A stretch of 8,013 bases of DNA from Candidatus Zipacnadia bacterium (GTDB lineage: Bacteria; Armatimonadota; Zipacnadia; Zipacnadales; Zipacnadaceae): the NCBI GenBank assembly GCA_029821455.1, contig JALGTI010000166.1:1-8013 (forward strand), given 5' to 3'. Below are positions 1-6,531 of this stretch, piece by piece. Each line of letters starts with the position of its first letter. Within the stretch, counting starts at the first letter, position 1. A program made the position numbers and the translations under genes. The notes beneath the pieces are model-generated. The model was not told the DNA's origin and did not search any database. It was given only the letters and a program-made list of their open reading frames with translations.

Positions 1-440
1 AGGGCACAACCAAACGCAAAGGCGGGTGAAGGGCCGAGCTGCCGGGTCAAAGCGTAGGCCAGCAGCGGCAGCAGCAGGCAAGCACACAATACCGAGGGGA
101 TAACCGCGGCGAATGGCGACCGGCCAAACAGATAAAAGCCCGGGCAGAGCAAGACGCCGTTGCCAGGGCCGAAGTGGTCTTCAGGATGTGCGATGTCACT
201 GTAGCGTCTGAAGAAGTGCTGTACGTATCCAATTGTGAAGCCCCGGCCGGCCAGCAGCGAATCCGCCTGCTCGACGTATGCCGCTTCATCAGGCCAGCCG
301 ATATACGGGCGGTGGCACGCTACCCTCAATGTCGCGGCCGTGCACAGGAAGCATATCACCAGTAGTGCTGCTATCCAGCGACCACTCTGGCACTGCGCAC
401 CCGACCGGGTCTGATCAGACGAGGATGAGCGTTCGGCCAT
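1..440 (-). CDS. GT39-type membrane glycosyltransferase, N-terminal part (cut by window edge)
   Basis: This is an open frame of 146 codons from an ATG at 440 that runs off the left edge without a stop. A short polar cytoplasmic N-terminus is followed by a first membrane helix at about residues 22-41. Next comes a loop opening with WPDEAAY (Asp51-Glu52) and continuing ADSLLAGRGF, then HPEDHFGPGNG (85-95), and a second hydrophobic stretch at about 110-131. This order matches the start of GT39/ArnT/PMT-like integral membrane glycosyltransferases. In those enzymes the acidic pair after helix 1 lies in the catalytic outer loop and the donor is a polyprenyl-phosphate sugar. Donor and acceptor cannot be told from this fragment. 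AGAGGA lies 4 nt before the ATG, and the gene starts 20 nt after the lipoprotein stop, so the two are probably one operon. Family assignment rests on motif style and topology only. Confidence 0.68.
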   Translation of the reverse strand, partial: MAERSSSSDQTRSGAQCQSGRWIAALLVICFLCTAATLRVACHRPYIGWPDEAAYVEQADSLLAGRGFTIGYVQHFFRRYSDIAHPEDHFGPGNGVLLCPGFYLFGRSPFAAVIPSVLCACLLLPLLAYALTRQLGPSPAFAFGCA

Positions 441-460
441 TTGGTCCTCTACCCAAGGGA

Positions 461-1861
461 CTAGCCTGAAGCCGCCACGATTTCGTCCACTGCCACCTCA
501 GCTACCATACCTACAGGTGTCCCCGCGCTGTTGGCCAGGCTCACTGCGACAGTGGTCGCCCCGGCTGGTAGGTCAATGCTCTGCCGCAGACTGACGATCT
601 GCTCAGGTCTGGCGCTGACTTGCGCCAGCTCTTCCCCGATTTCCCGTCCCTGGCCGTCCAGTGCCACGACTTTCAGGTCGCCAGGCATAAAAACTCCAAG
701 TTCCCCAACCAGCCAGACCTGCTGCCCCTCCTGCTCCAGAGCCACGGGCATACGGGCCACCGCAACGTCCGTTACCGCCACTGGTGGGCCGCTCATCCGC
801 GTGGCGTACCAGTTTGTGGCGAAGGATGTCTCCTCGCCAGGCTGCAAAGCGTGCAGGGGGCTGAGGACCCCCATCTCCATATAGGAGTCCGAGCCTTCAT
901 TAGTGTATACCTCCACAGTCGCCCCACCATCGGGATACTCGGCTTCTGCCTCCACCTCAAAGCGCTGAACGAACATATACTCGTGCAGGTCATCAGCGTA
1001 GGCAATCCAGCCTCCGGCCGAATCGGCCCCAATCTTGCCACCCAAGCCCTGATACGAGACCCGAACAATCTCATCGTTTGCCACTTTCTCCCACTGCTGG
1101 TCCTTGTCAGCCTCCTCAGCGAGCAGCCAGTAGCCTGCCTCCGACTTGCTCTGCGGATTGAGAGGGAAGTAGATACAGGCCTGCTCGCTGAACTTGGCTT
1201 TGGGTGACAGCGAGCCCGGTACCTGAGTCACTGTCCAGATACTCCATTCAAGCGGCTTATCGCTGATATTCTTGAATGTCTCGCTCACTTCCAGCCGCGT
1301 GGTGCCAGCGTGAAGCTTGATGTTCCGCACAATCTGCAACCCCGTGACGTTCTTATCTTCAGGGCTGACCAACTCCACCTCGGCGATGCCTTTGGCCCTG
1401 ACGATCCTTCCCGTCCACTCCCCGCCATCGAGCCGGCCTCCCAGCGGGTCCGGTGGGCCTCCCCATCTGGTCTCCGGCGCCGGCCAGGTCTTGTAGCCCC
1501 CGAAGTTGTGCCAGGTTCGTTCACCTTCGGTCGCGGGGGACGGATAAGTTTCTCCCAGTTCAGCCGGGTTGACCCACAGGAACGGGTGGCTACCCAGCTT
1601 GTACTCCATAATGCGGCCACCGATGGCCGGCACGACCACCACCGTCACCAGGCCATTGGTCAGCTTGAAGGCCTTCCAGCCATGGTAATCCACTGCCACA
1701 GCCTGGGCCAGCCGGGAGGGCTGCAACCGCTCCCCAAAGGTGCTGCCGCTGATGCGGGGGCGTTCCCGGGTGCGCGAGGTCTGAGACACTCCCCCACCGC
1801 AGCCACTGAGTACGACTCCCGCCAGTGCTAGTACAAAGATAGAAACGGTCAGCCGCCTCAT
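461..1861 (-). CDS. DUF4380-like lipoprotein with galactose-mutarotase-like fold
   Basis: This 466-residue protein starts with a lipoprotein signal peptide: MRRLTVS, a hydrophobic core, then the lipobox LSGC with Cys21 as lipidation site. A Ser/Arg/Gly-rich linker follows to about residue 50. Residues 55-355 contain WKAFKLTNG, VVPAIGGRIMEYKLG (77-90), the LEVSETFKNISDKPLEWSIW segment (190-209) and YMEMGVLSPLHALQPGEE (327-344). This is the style of DUF4380 proteins and the wider mutarotase-like beta-supersandwich that binds or epimerises sugars. Residues 360-466 look like a separate small beta-sandwich. An enzymatic role is not proven; it may only bind carbohydrate at the cell surface. GGAGAGGA (1873-1880) lies 11 nt before the ATG, rather far. 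The ATG overlaps the stop of a tiny upstream ORF as ATGA, so coupled translation is possible. The GT39-like gene follows directly. Confidence 0.7.
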   Translation of the reverse strand: MRRLTVSIFVLALAGVVLSGCGGGVSQTSRTRERPRISGSTFGERLQPSRLAQAVAVDYHGWKAFKLTNGLVTVVVVPAIGGRIMEYKLGSHPFLWVNPAELGETYPSPATEGERTWHNFGGYKTWPAPETRWGGPPDPLGGRLDGGEWTGRIVRAKGIAEVELVSPEDKNVTGLQIVRNIKLHAGTTRLEVSETFKNISDKPLEWSIWTVTQVPGSLSPKAKFSEQACIYFPLNPQSKSEAGYWLLAEEADKDQQWEKVANDEIVRVSYQGLGGKIGADSAGGWIAYADDLHEYMFVQRFEVEAEAEYPDGGATVEVYTNEGSDSYMEMGVLSPLHALQPGEETSFATNWYATRMSGPPVAVTDVAVARMPVALEQEGQQVWLVGELGVFMPGDLKVVALDGQGREIGEELAQVSARPEQIVSLRQSIDLPAGATTVAVSLANSAGTPVGMVAEVAVDEIVAASG

Positions 1862-1968
1862 CTCAACATCAATCCTCTCCGCGCTGATACTAGCGACAGT
1901 ATTCTCTTCAGCGTTCCGGCCTCCTTGTTCTCTGTGATACCGTAATTAGTGCCACAGTACTCACACAT
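1858..1968 (-). CDS. Tiny ORF with CxxC motif, coupled to the lipoprotein gene (36 aa, speculative)
   Basis: From an ATG at 1968 the frame encodes 36 residues beginning MCEYCGTNYG, followed by a charged stretch ending in RRGLMLR. The CEYCG motif resembles half of a zinc ribbon. Its TGA overlaps the ATG of the lipoprotein (ATGA), the classic arrangement for translational coupling. It also overlaps the preceding 25-codon ORF by 8 nt. Only a weak AAAGG or GGCGGG precedes it. Read with one frameshift, the two tiny ORFs would make one protein of about 60 residues: a one-base change in the AAA run near codon 19 of the first ORF, or a GT change in the GTGTG at the overlap. So this may be the 3' part of a broken small gene. 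No family was recognised. Confidence 0.35.
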   Translation of the reverse strand: MCEYCGTNYGITENKEAGTLKRILSLVSARRGLMLR

Positions 1969-2038
1969 GTGCAGGCCCGCCTTTCAGTCGAGATTCACGG
2001 TAGACTTGCTCGTAGATGTAGTGTTCTTTGCTGGACAC
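1961..2038 (-). CDS. Tiny leader ORF with strong ribosome-binding site (25 aa, speculative)
   Basis: A GTG at 2038 sits 6 nt after GGGGAGGA (2045-2052), the strongest Shine-Dalgarno in this part of the window. It opens a 25-codon frame with residues SSKEHYIYEQVYRESRLKGG near its start, ending at a TGA that overlaps the next tiny ORF. The composition is polar and aromatic and looks protein-like, with no signal peptide. A -10-like GATAAT lies 34 nt upstream of the GTG, giving a complete promoter, ribosome site and start arrangement. It could be a leader peptide, the N-terminus of a small gene split by a frameshift, or a relic. The function is unknown. The ribosome site is the main support for translation here. 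Confidence 0.4.
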   Translation of the reverse strand: MSSKEHYIYEQVYRESRLKGGPAHV

Positions 2039-2044
2039 GTCGGG

Positions 2045-2052
2045 TCCTCCCC
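2045..2052 (-). promoter_or_regulatory. Strong Shine-Dalgarno for the tiny leader ORF
   Basis: GGGGAGGA on the minus strand, 6 nt before the GTG at 2038. It is better than the site in front of the lipoprotein ATG, and it argues that ribosomes load here and may reach the lipoprotein through the two overlapping tiny ORFs. Confidence 0.5.
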
Positions 2053-2072
2053 GCACACGATGTTGATTGATT

Positions 2073-2078
2073 ATTATC
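2073..2078 (-). promoter_or_regulatory. Candidate -10 box for the leader/lipoprotein/glycosyltransferase operon
   Basis: GATAAT on the minus strand, within GATAATAAT, matches the sigma-70 -10 consensus at 5 of 6 positions. A start of transcription near 2066 would leave a leader of about 28 nt before the GTG at 2038. No good -35 hexamer is seen at 16-18 nt upstream, so the promoter would need an activator or another sigma factor. It is a candidate only. Confidence 0.35.
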
Positions 2079-2110
2079 TGCCAAGTAACTCAGCCTTTCC
2101 CCGGTAACGA

Positions 2111-2139
2111 TACCCAGCGCTATCACGAGGCGTTGGGTA
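2111..2139. repeat. Inverted repeat / hairpin, 10-bp stem
   Basis: TACCCAGCGC (2111-2120) and GCGTTGGGTA (2130-2139) pair over 10 bp with one G-T wobble around a 9-nt loop. No T-run follows on either strand, so it is not a standard terminator. It lies just upstream of the candidate minus-strand promoter, between the divergent genes. A regulator binding site or a structured RNA element are both possible. A GGTA at 2103-2106 could compete for the first arm. Confidence 0.45.
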
Positions 2140-2304
2140 ATATGACCCCGATGATGTGTACTACGGACGGAGGGAAGTGATACTCGCTCGGCGAAAGCAG
2201 GTACAGGTATAAACGCTGATGCCCAGGGGCGAGCACTATTGCAGAGAGACACAGAAGGCTGCAAATCCAGGAGCACCCCCAGTGTACCTTAATGGAACCC
2301 CCGA

Positions 2305-2317
2305 TTCGTCTCACGAA
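2305..2317. promoter_or_regulatory. Operator-like palindrome near the -35 position of the rightward promoter
   Basis: TTCGT-CTC-ACGAA is a perfect 5-bp inverted repeat with a 3-nt centre. It ends 11 nt before the candidate -10 box at 2329, so it covers the -35 zone. A protein dimer bound there could block or replace -35 recognition. A 13-bp palindrome can occur by chance, so confidence is low. Confidence 0.25.
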
Positions 2318-2328
2318 CGCTGAGGACG

Positions 2329-2334
2329 TACAAT
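2329..2334 (+). promoter_or_regulatory. Candidate -10 box for the DUF1284-like gene
   Basis: TACAAT matches TATAAT at 5 of 6 positions. Transcription from about 2341 would give a leader of about 31 nt that includes the GGGGGAG ribosome site (2354-2360). The -35 region is poor (TTCGTC at 18 nt spacing) and coincides with the palindrome at 2305-2317. Confidence 0.35.
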
Positions 2335-2371
2335 TCTGATTCACATTGTCTATGGGGGAGAAGTCTCGGTA

Positions 2372-3355
2372 ATGAGAAAACATAATGTGGTAGACGGACT
2401 ATGCAAGGCGACGATTACCATACGGGCGCATCAACTGCTAAGCACAGTGTGCATTGTCGGTGGCGCGGAATGTCCGCTGTTGGAGCAAGAAAAAGCACAG
2501 GAGATTCTCAACCAACTGAAGAGCGACCCGACGCTGACAATCAGGCTGGAATCAAACGCCGACGAGATTCCACACTACACTACGCTTGACATCGAAGACT
2601 ATGCCCGGATGGACAGGCAGGAAGTCTTCAACCGAAAGCGAGACCTGGACGTGTTGCAGCGGCTGGGCCTCGTGCCCGGTTCAGTGCGCCGTGCCCGCTA
2701 TCTCTACGAGCTGTTGTTTGAAAGGGTACCAAGCCCTGATGGCATCTGCGCGTACGATACTCCCGGATGGGAGGGGTGCCCCCTGGCGCAAAGCGGGGCG
2801 TATGAGAGCATCCGCGCGCAGGGATGGCAGGCGCTGGTCTACTCCCGAAGCGAGGAGGAAATGCAGGAGTATCGGCGGCACAATGTCGCGGAAATTGACA
2901 ACAGCGAACGTTTATACGTCCGGCCACATCACTTGATGTGCCTTTGCTGCGGATACGCGGGCGGCCAGGGGGACGCACCCCGCCCTAACGACACCCTCTA
3001 CGAGATCTATCAGAGAATCCGCCGGGACCCAGAGGTGCCCATTACCCTGGTGGAAGGATGTTGCATGGCATGTGACTGCTGCGACGGGTTTCACCCGAAA
3101 ACGGGGCGATGCGTTCACAGTTGTGGGCTCATCAGAGATTACAAGAAAGACTTGGATGTGTTCCAGAAGCTGGGGCTAATGCCTGGTGACACGATGAAGG
3201 CGCGGGAGTTATTCGACTTGCTATTCGAGCGCATACCTTCCACATGGGGCATCTGTGGCTACGGCGACGGCATGGTCACTTCTGAGGAGTGGAAGATCTG
3301 CGGAACTGCAAGCCACAAAGGCTACGAACTGACGCGTGAGACCGGCCTGTTCTGA
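2372..3355 (+). CDS. Cysteine-rich protein with two tandem DUF1284-like domains
   Basis: This 327-residue protein has no signal peptide or membrane segment, so it is probably cytoplasmic. It is an internal duplication: residues about 14-156 and 180-323 align along their length. The clearest match is DLDVLQRLGLVPG (91-103) with DLDVFQKLGLMPG (260-272), then ARYLYELLFERVPS with ARELFDLLFERIPS, and GIC. The second copy opens with LYVRPHHLMCLCCGYAGG (181-198) and has CCMACDCC (230-237), with 12 cysteines in all. The RPHHLLCL-type opening is the hallmark of DUF1284, a family of unknown biochemical role, often suspected to bind metal or an Fe-S cluster. The first copy has degenerated: AHQ for PHH, and no cysteine cluster at the matching place. 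GGGGGAG lies 11 nt before the chosen ATG. It is transcribed away from the neighbouring operon and converges on the hydrolase gene. Confidence 0.72.
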   Translation: MRKHNVVDGLCKATITIRAHQLLSTVCIVGGAECPLLEQEKAQEILNQLKSDPTLTIRLESNADEIPHYTTLDIEDYARMDRQEVFNRKRDLDVLQRLGLVPGSVRRARYLYELLFERVPSPDGICAYDTPGWEGCPLAQSGAYESIRAQGWQALVYSRSEEEMQEYRRHNVAEIDNSERLYVRPHHLMCLCCGYAGGQGDAPRPNDTLYEIYQRIRRDPEVPITLVEGCCMACDCCDGFHPKTGRCVHSCGLIRDYKKDLDVFQKLGLMPGDTMKARELFDLLFERIPSTWGICGYGDGMVTSEEWKICGTASHKGYELTRETGLF

Positions 3356-3658
3356 TCCCTACGTATTCAGCTCCAGGTTTCTGCTATAGAATGAGCTGTC
3401 AAGACGAAAGCTAGGTTTTTGTCGGCAGAGTTTCCTGAAGACCTTGTACCGTTTGGTTGGGCTGAGCTGGGCTTTGACCACCAGCCCTCCCCCATCCTCG
3501 CCCGGCTCGAGCATCAACCCCCTGCGCAGTAGTCTCGGGATTTAGCGAGGTTATACTCCTTGCCCGGGTAGTCCGACATCCCACCGTGTCAGTTGTCAAG
3601 TGGTTGATCGCGCCGGATCGCCGATGTCAGTCGTCTCGTCGAGCCCGCAGAATGAAAA
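3356..3658. other. Convergent intergenic region, no confident feature
   Basis: This gap separates the ends of two convergent genes. After the rightward gene, CAGCTC (3368-3373) can pair with GAGCTG (3393-3398), and a TTTTT lies at 3416-3420. The loop is 19 nt and the T-run is 17 nt past the stem, so this is a poor intrinsic terminator. Downstream of the leftward hydrolase no hairpin with a T-run was found. The minus-strand frame across 3411-3599 has low-complexity Arg/Gly/Thr composition and no ribosome site, and I do not believe it is coding. Confidence 0.5.
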
Positions 3659-6493
3659 CTACCCGGCGACCTTTATGATACGCACACCATAGGCAGGCAC
3701 CACATATTGCCCACGCTGGCCGACAGCAGTCCTCTCCAGCACCGTCTTGTCCAGGGTTAGGGCATCGTAGACCGTCTCAAGCCGGCGGTCACTGGCGGGC
3801 CGGGTTGTCACCGTCATCGTCTGTTCTTCGCCATTGTGGTTGATCAATACCAGCCACGCGGTACTCCCACGCTCCAGCAGATGTGCCTCACAATTGCTCT
3901 CGTAGCAGTACAGCGCATGGTTCACGCCGCAGCGCCCCAACATCCCCCAGACGGTCCGGGCGATGGCTAGGCGCGGACGCTGGTCAGCGCGCCCGAATAG
4001 CTGGCCGATATCAAAGGCGACGAGCAGTGCCCGTCCCTCCCCGACGCGGTTGAGGCTGATGCCGACCCGACCAGTGCCGTCATCGAGCAACGAGACCGCC
4101 CTGTCCAGTGCCAGCCGATGAGTGAATGTCCCCGAATCGCATCTGATGACCTCGGCGGACAGTGGGCCGCGCAGTTCAAGCTGCGCTGTCTCTGGGACTT
4201 TTGGCAGCACACGCGCGCCGAAGAGGTCCGTCAGGCCCCAGCCTGGCGCTTCTAACTGAACACTGCCCTGGTAGTCATACACTGCGCTCCCGGCCCACAT
4301 CACGACGCTGCCGCCGGCTTTGACGAAGGCAGCCACCCGGCCAGCAGTGGCTTCGGGCAAATAAGGAGCCAGTGGGATTAGCAGACACGTGTATTCATCC
4401 AAGATACCTTCGGCTATCTGCCCATCGTCAATGAAGTCCACAGGGACGTTGATGGCATTCAGGAGCCGCCAGAGCTGTTGCCACACGCTATCAATGTGGT
4501 CACGGTCACACAGATACTCCGAATCGCGCGGCAGATATATCGCGGTCTGTACCTTACGCCGGGCACTGAGTACGGGGGCGAGTGCGTCAAAGTGATGCTG
4601 CATCTGTGCCATCGCGACACCGGTGTCGTTGACTGCACCTTCATGCTCAGAACCGACCTCCACACCCCAGAAGTACACACTGCGCAGGCCTCGCACGGCC
4701 ATGCTCCACGTCCACTGCAACAGGCTCTCCGGCGCATCCCGTACAGGCGAATAGTAGTGTGTTTCCATCAGCCAGATGGGCTTGCCCTGCCCGGTGCTGC
4801 GCAGCAGGTCAATGGCCATCGGGTACCAGCCCATAGACTTGTACATATCGCAGCCGACTGCACCGAAGTGTGCGGGCGCCGCGATGAACGAATCAAGCTG
4901 GGTGCTGGGGTTTTCGACTGGCGTCTTCAAAACCCATTCCTTCATAAATGCCGGCCGCTGCGGGTCGGCCTCGTGGACCACACGCGACTGGTATGCGCAC
5001 ATTCCTGCCTGGATCTCCTGAGCAAACATCTCGCGATCAAGTTGTCGCTGTGGCTGCGTGAAACGCGGCGGAGGGGTCGCTGTGCCCTGAGCTGTCAGTG
5101 TCACTGACTTGTAGATTCCACCATCCACGAAGGTGTCGTTGACGCGGATTGCGATGAGGTTTTCAACGCCGGGATTAATGCACCCCGAGATCTCGACGTT
5201 TACCGGTACATTGAAACCAACGTTTCTGGCCACTAGCGTCCCGTTCACAAACACCTCGGCATCGTCATCAATTCCGGCGCACTGAAAACGGATGACCTTG
5301 CCTGCCCAGTCGCTTGGTATCGCAACCGAGCGGCGATACCAGGCATAGCCGTCATACTCTTTGTACTGGCCAAATTGCTTCTCCCAATAGCCCGGCACCT
5401 GGATGTCAAGCCATTGACTGTCATCCAAATCCGGCCGCTCCCAGCCCTGCTCTTTCCCCCGTTCGTCGGGGTCAATAGCGAAGCGCCAAGTGCCATCCAA
5501 CTCCAGGACGGCCTCCTCGCTTTCGTTCTCATCTGGCGGCTCGACGGGCACTTCCTCAAATGACGCATAGTGGCTGTTCCAGGCCTCGTTGAGGTCTTCT
5601 ATCGTCTGATACTTCTGTGTGAGATACTTGTGGAAGGCCTGCACTGAGAAGTGCTTGTAGGCCATCTGGGATCCGGCAGAGGCTCCGGTTTCATTCATTA
5701 CCGCCCAGCCGATGATGGACTTATGACGGCCCAGTTGCTGAACGATCCCGCGACAGAAATCAGCAAAGCCCTGCTGCACGCTTGGTACAGAGCCCCAGAT
5801 CTCCGGTGACATCCACACGAAGTGTTCAGCCTTCTGCGTAATCACCTTCCCGTCAACGCCAGCCTGCTCGTATTCGTACTGCAGCAGCGAGTCGGCATAC
5901 TTCGTCTTCATCCATCTGGGCAGGCCCGTCCAGGCCAGTGGCTGAAGCTGTGGCACGGCCGTGGCCCCGGCGCGGTCAAACTCATCAAACAGCTTGTCCC
6001 AGTTTTCAAGATAATAGAGGGTCCCGGGATCTGGGGCCCTGTACGAATCGGCAGAGCCGTGGGTTGACCAGCGAATTGCCTGGAAGTGGAAGTTCTTAAC
6101 CCCGACCTCGATGAGGGGCGCAAAGTAGTCATAACCCCATTGGATGTGGGAAAGCCCACGCAACAGGCCTCCACAGGTGCCAAAGCCGGCGCGGAATGCT
6201 TCACCAGACCCGTACACCTGTGCGCCAGCTATCTTGTCTACGGTGGGCTTAGCGAAGTGCTCGGCACGTTGTGCTGCCTGGTATGCGGCGGCCAAACGCT
6301 GGTCGGCACGCACCAGCCGATCCACCCACCGCGCAAGCTGTCCCCAAGGCCAGCGGATGAAGCGCCGGGGCTTCGCTCTATCCTGCGCCTGGGCGGTAAG
6401 CAGCGTCTGCGCCTCGCCAAGGGCCACCGCAAGAGGGGGATTTGACTTCGACGTGCTCAACTTAGACATCGTCTGTGTGAGATAGCCCACCAT
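3659..6493 (-). CDS. GH42-type glycoside hydrolase with inserted GH2-like domain (probably 3' part of a split gene)
   Basis: A putative beta-galactosidase-class retaining hydrolase of 944 residues. Residues 1-90 are mostly helical. The TIM barrel starts at about 100-130 (LIEVGVKNFHFQAIRW, GLPRWM) and carries WAVMNETG with Glu268 as predicted acid/base. The GH42-like LNEAWNSHYASFEEV follows (301-315). A GH2-like beta-sandwich, about 329-470 (LDGTWRF, DDSQW, VPGYWE, YDGYAWYRR, EVFVNG), interrupts the barrel, which resumes at DREMFAQEI. The predicted nucleophile is Glu577 in WLMETHYY. Residues about 645-760 resemble the GH42 middle (trimerisation) domain, with IPLAPYLPEATAGRVAAFVKAGG. The beta-rich C-terminus completes the protein. 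There is no signal peptide and no Shine-Dalgarno before the ATG at 6493. The frame stays open upstream, without a stop, to 6592, with helical sequence, so the true N-terminus is probably the upstream ORF. The substrate is unknown. Confidence 0.8.
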   Translation of the reverse strand: MVGYLTQTMSKLSTSKSNPPLAVALGEAQTLLTAQAQDRAKPRRFIRWPWGQLARWVDRLVRADQRLAAAYQAAQRAEHFAKPTVDKIAGAQVYGSGEAFRAGFGTCGGLLRGLSHIQWGYDYFAPLIEVGVKNFHFQAIRWSTHGSADSYRAPDPGTLYYLENWDKLFDEFDRAGATAVPQLQPLAWTGLPRWMKTKYADSLLQYEYEQAGVDGKVITQKAEHFVWMSPEIWGSVPSVQQGFADFCRGIVQQLGRHKSIIGWAVMNETGASAGSQMAYKHFSVQAFHKYLTQKYQTIEDLNEAWNSHYASFEEVPVEPPDENESEEAVLELDGTWRFAIDPDERGKEQGWERPDLDDSQWLDIQVPGYWEKQFGQYKEYDGYAWYRRSVAIPSDWAGKVIRFQCAGIDDDAEVFVNGTLVARNVGFNVPVNVEISGCINPGVENLIAIRVNDTFVDGGIYKSVTLTAQGTATPPPRFTQPQRQLDREMFAQEIQAGMCAYQSRVVHEADPQRPAFMKEWVLKTPVENPSTQLDSFIAAPAHFGAVGCDMYKSMGWYPMAIDLLRSTGQGKPIWLMETHYYSPVRDAPESLLQWTWSMAVRGLRSVYFWGVEVGSEHEGAVNDTGVAMAQMQHHFDALAPVLSARRKVQTAIYLPRDSEYLCDRDHIDSVWQQLWRLLNAINVPVDFIDDGQIAEGILDEYTCLLIPLAPYLPEATAGRVAAFVKAGGSVVMWAGSAVYDYQGSVQLEAPGWGLTDLFGARVLPKVPETAQLELRGPLSAEVIRCDSGTFTHRLALDRAVSLLDDGTGRVGISLNRVGEGRALLVAFDIGQLFGRADQRPRLAIARTVWGMLGRCGVNHALYCYESNCEAHLLERGSTAWLVLINHNGEEQTMTVTTRPASDRRLETVYDALTLDKTVLERTAVGQRGQYVVPAYGVRIIKVAG

Positions 6494-6531
6494 GTGGCCG
6501 CGCGCCTGTTCGAGCTGGTTTGTGGCTTCTT

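Noticed and set aside
620..1207. Open plus-strand frame of 195 codons antisense to the lipoprotein
   Set aside because: The minus-strand frame has a lipobox and a recognisable sugar-binding fold. The antisense peptide shows no such pattern.
1964..1971. CACATGTG palindrome
   Set aside because: Eight bases only, and it lies within the tiny-ORF overlap. It is expected by chance at this length.
1995..2383. Two overlapping minus-strand frames of 86-93 codons in the divergent region
   Set aside because: They lack ribosome sites and family-like sequence, and they conflict with the better supported tiny ORF that has a strong Shine-Dalgarno at 2045-2052.
3368..3420. Possible intrinsic terminator after the DUF1284-like gene
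   Set aside because: Only a 6-bp stem with a 19-nt loop, and the T-run starts 17 nt after the stem instead of directly after it.
3411..3599. Minus-strand frame of 62 codons in the convergent gap
   Set aside because: Low-complexity Arg/Gly/Thr/Gln composition and no Shine-Dalgarno. It looks like a chance frame in GC-rich DNA.
4478..5107. Open plus-strand frame of 209 codons antisense to the hydrolase
   Set aside because: It lies wholly within a well-supported hydrolase frame with recognisable GH42 motifs. Its translation is Cys/His/Arg-rich with no domain pattern and no ribosome site.
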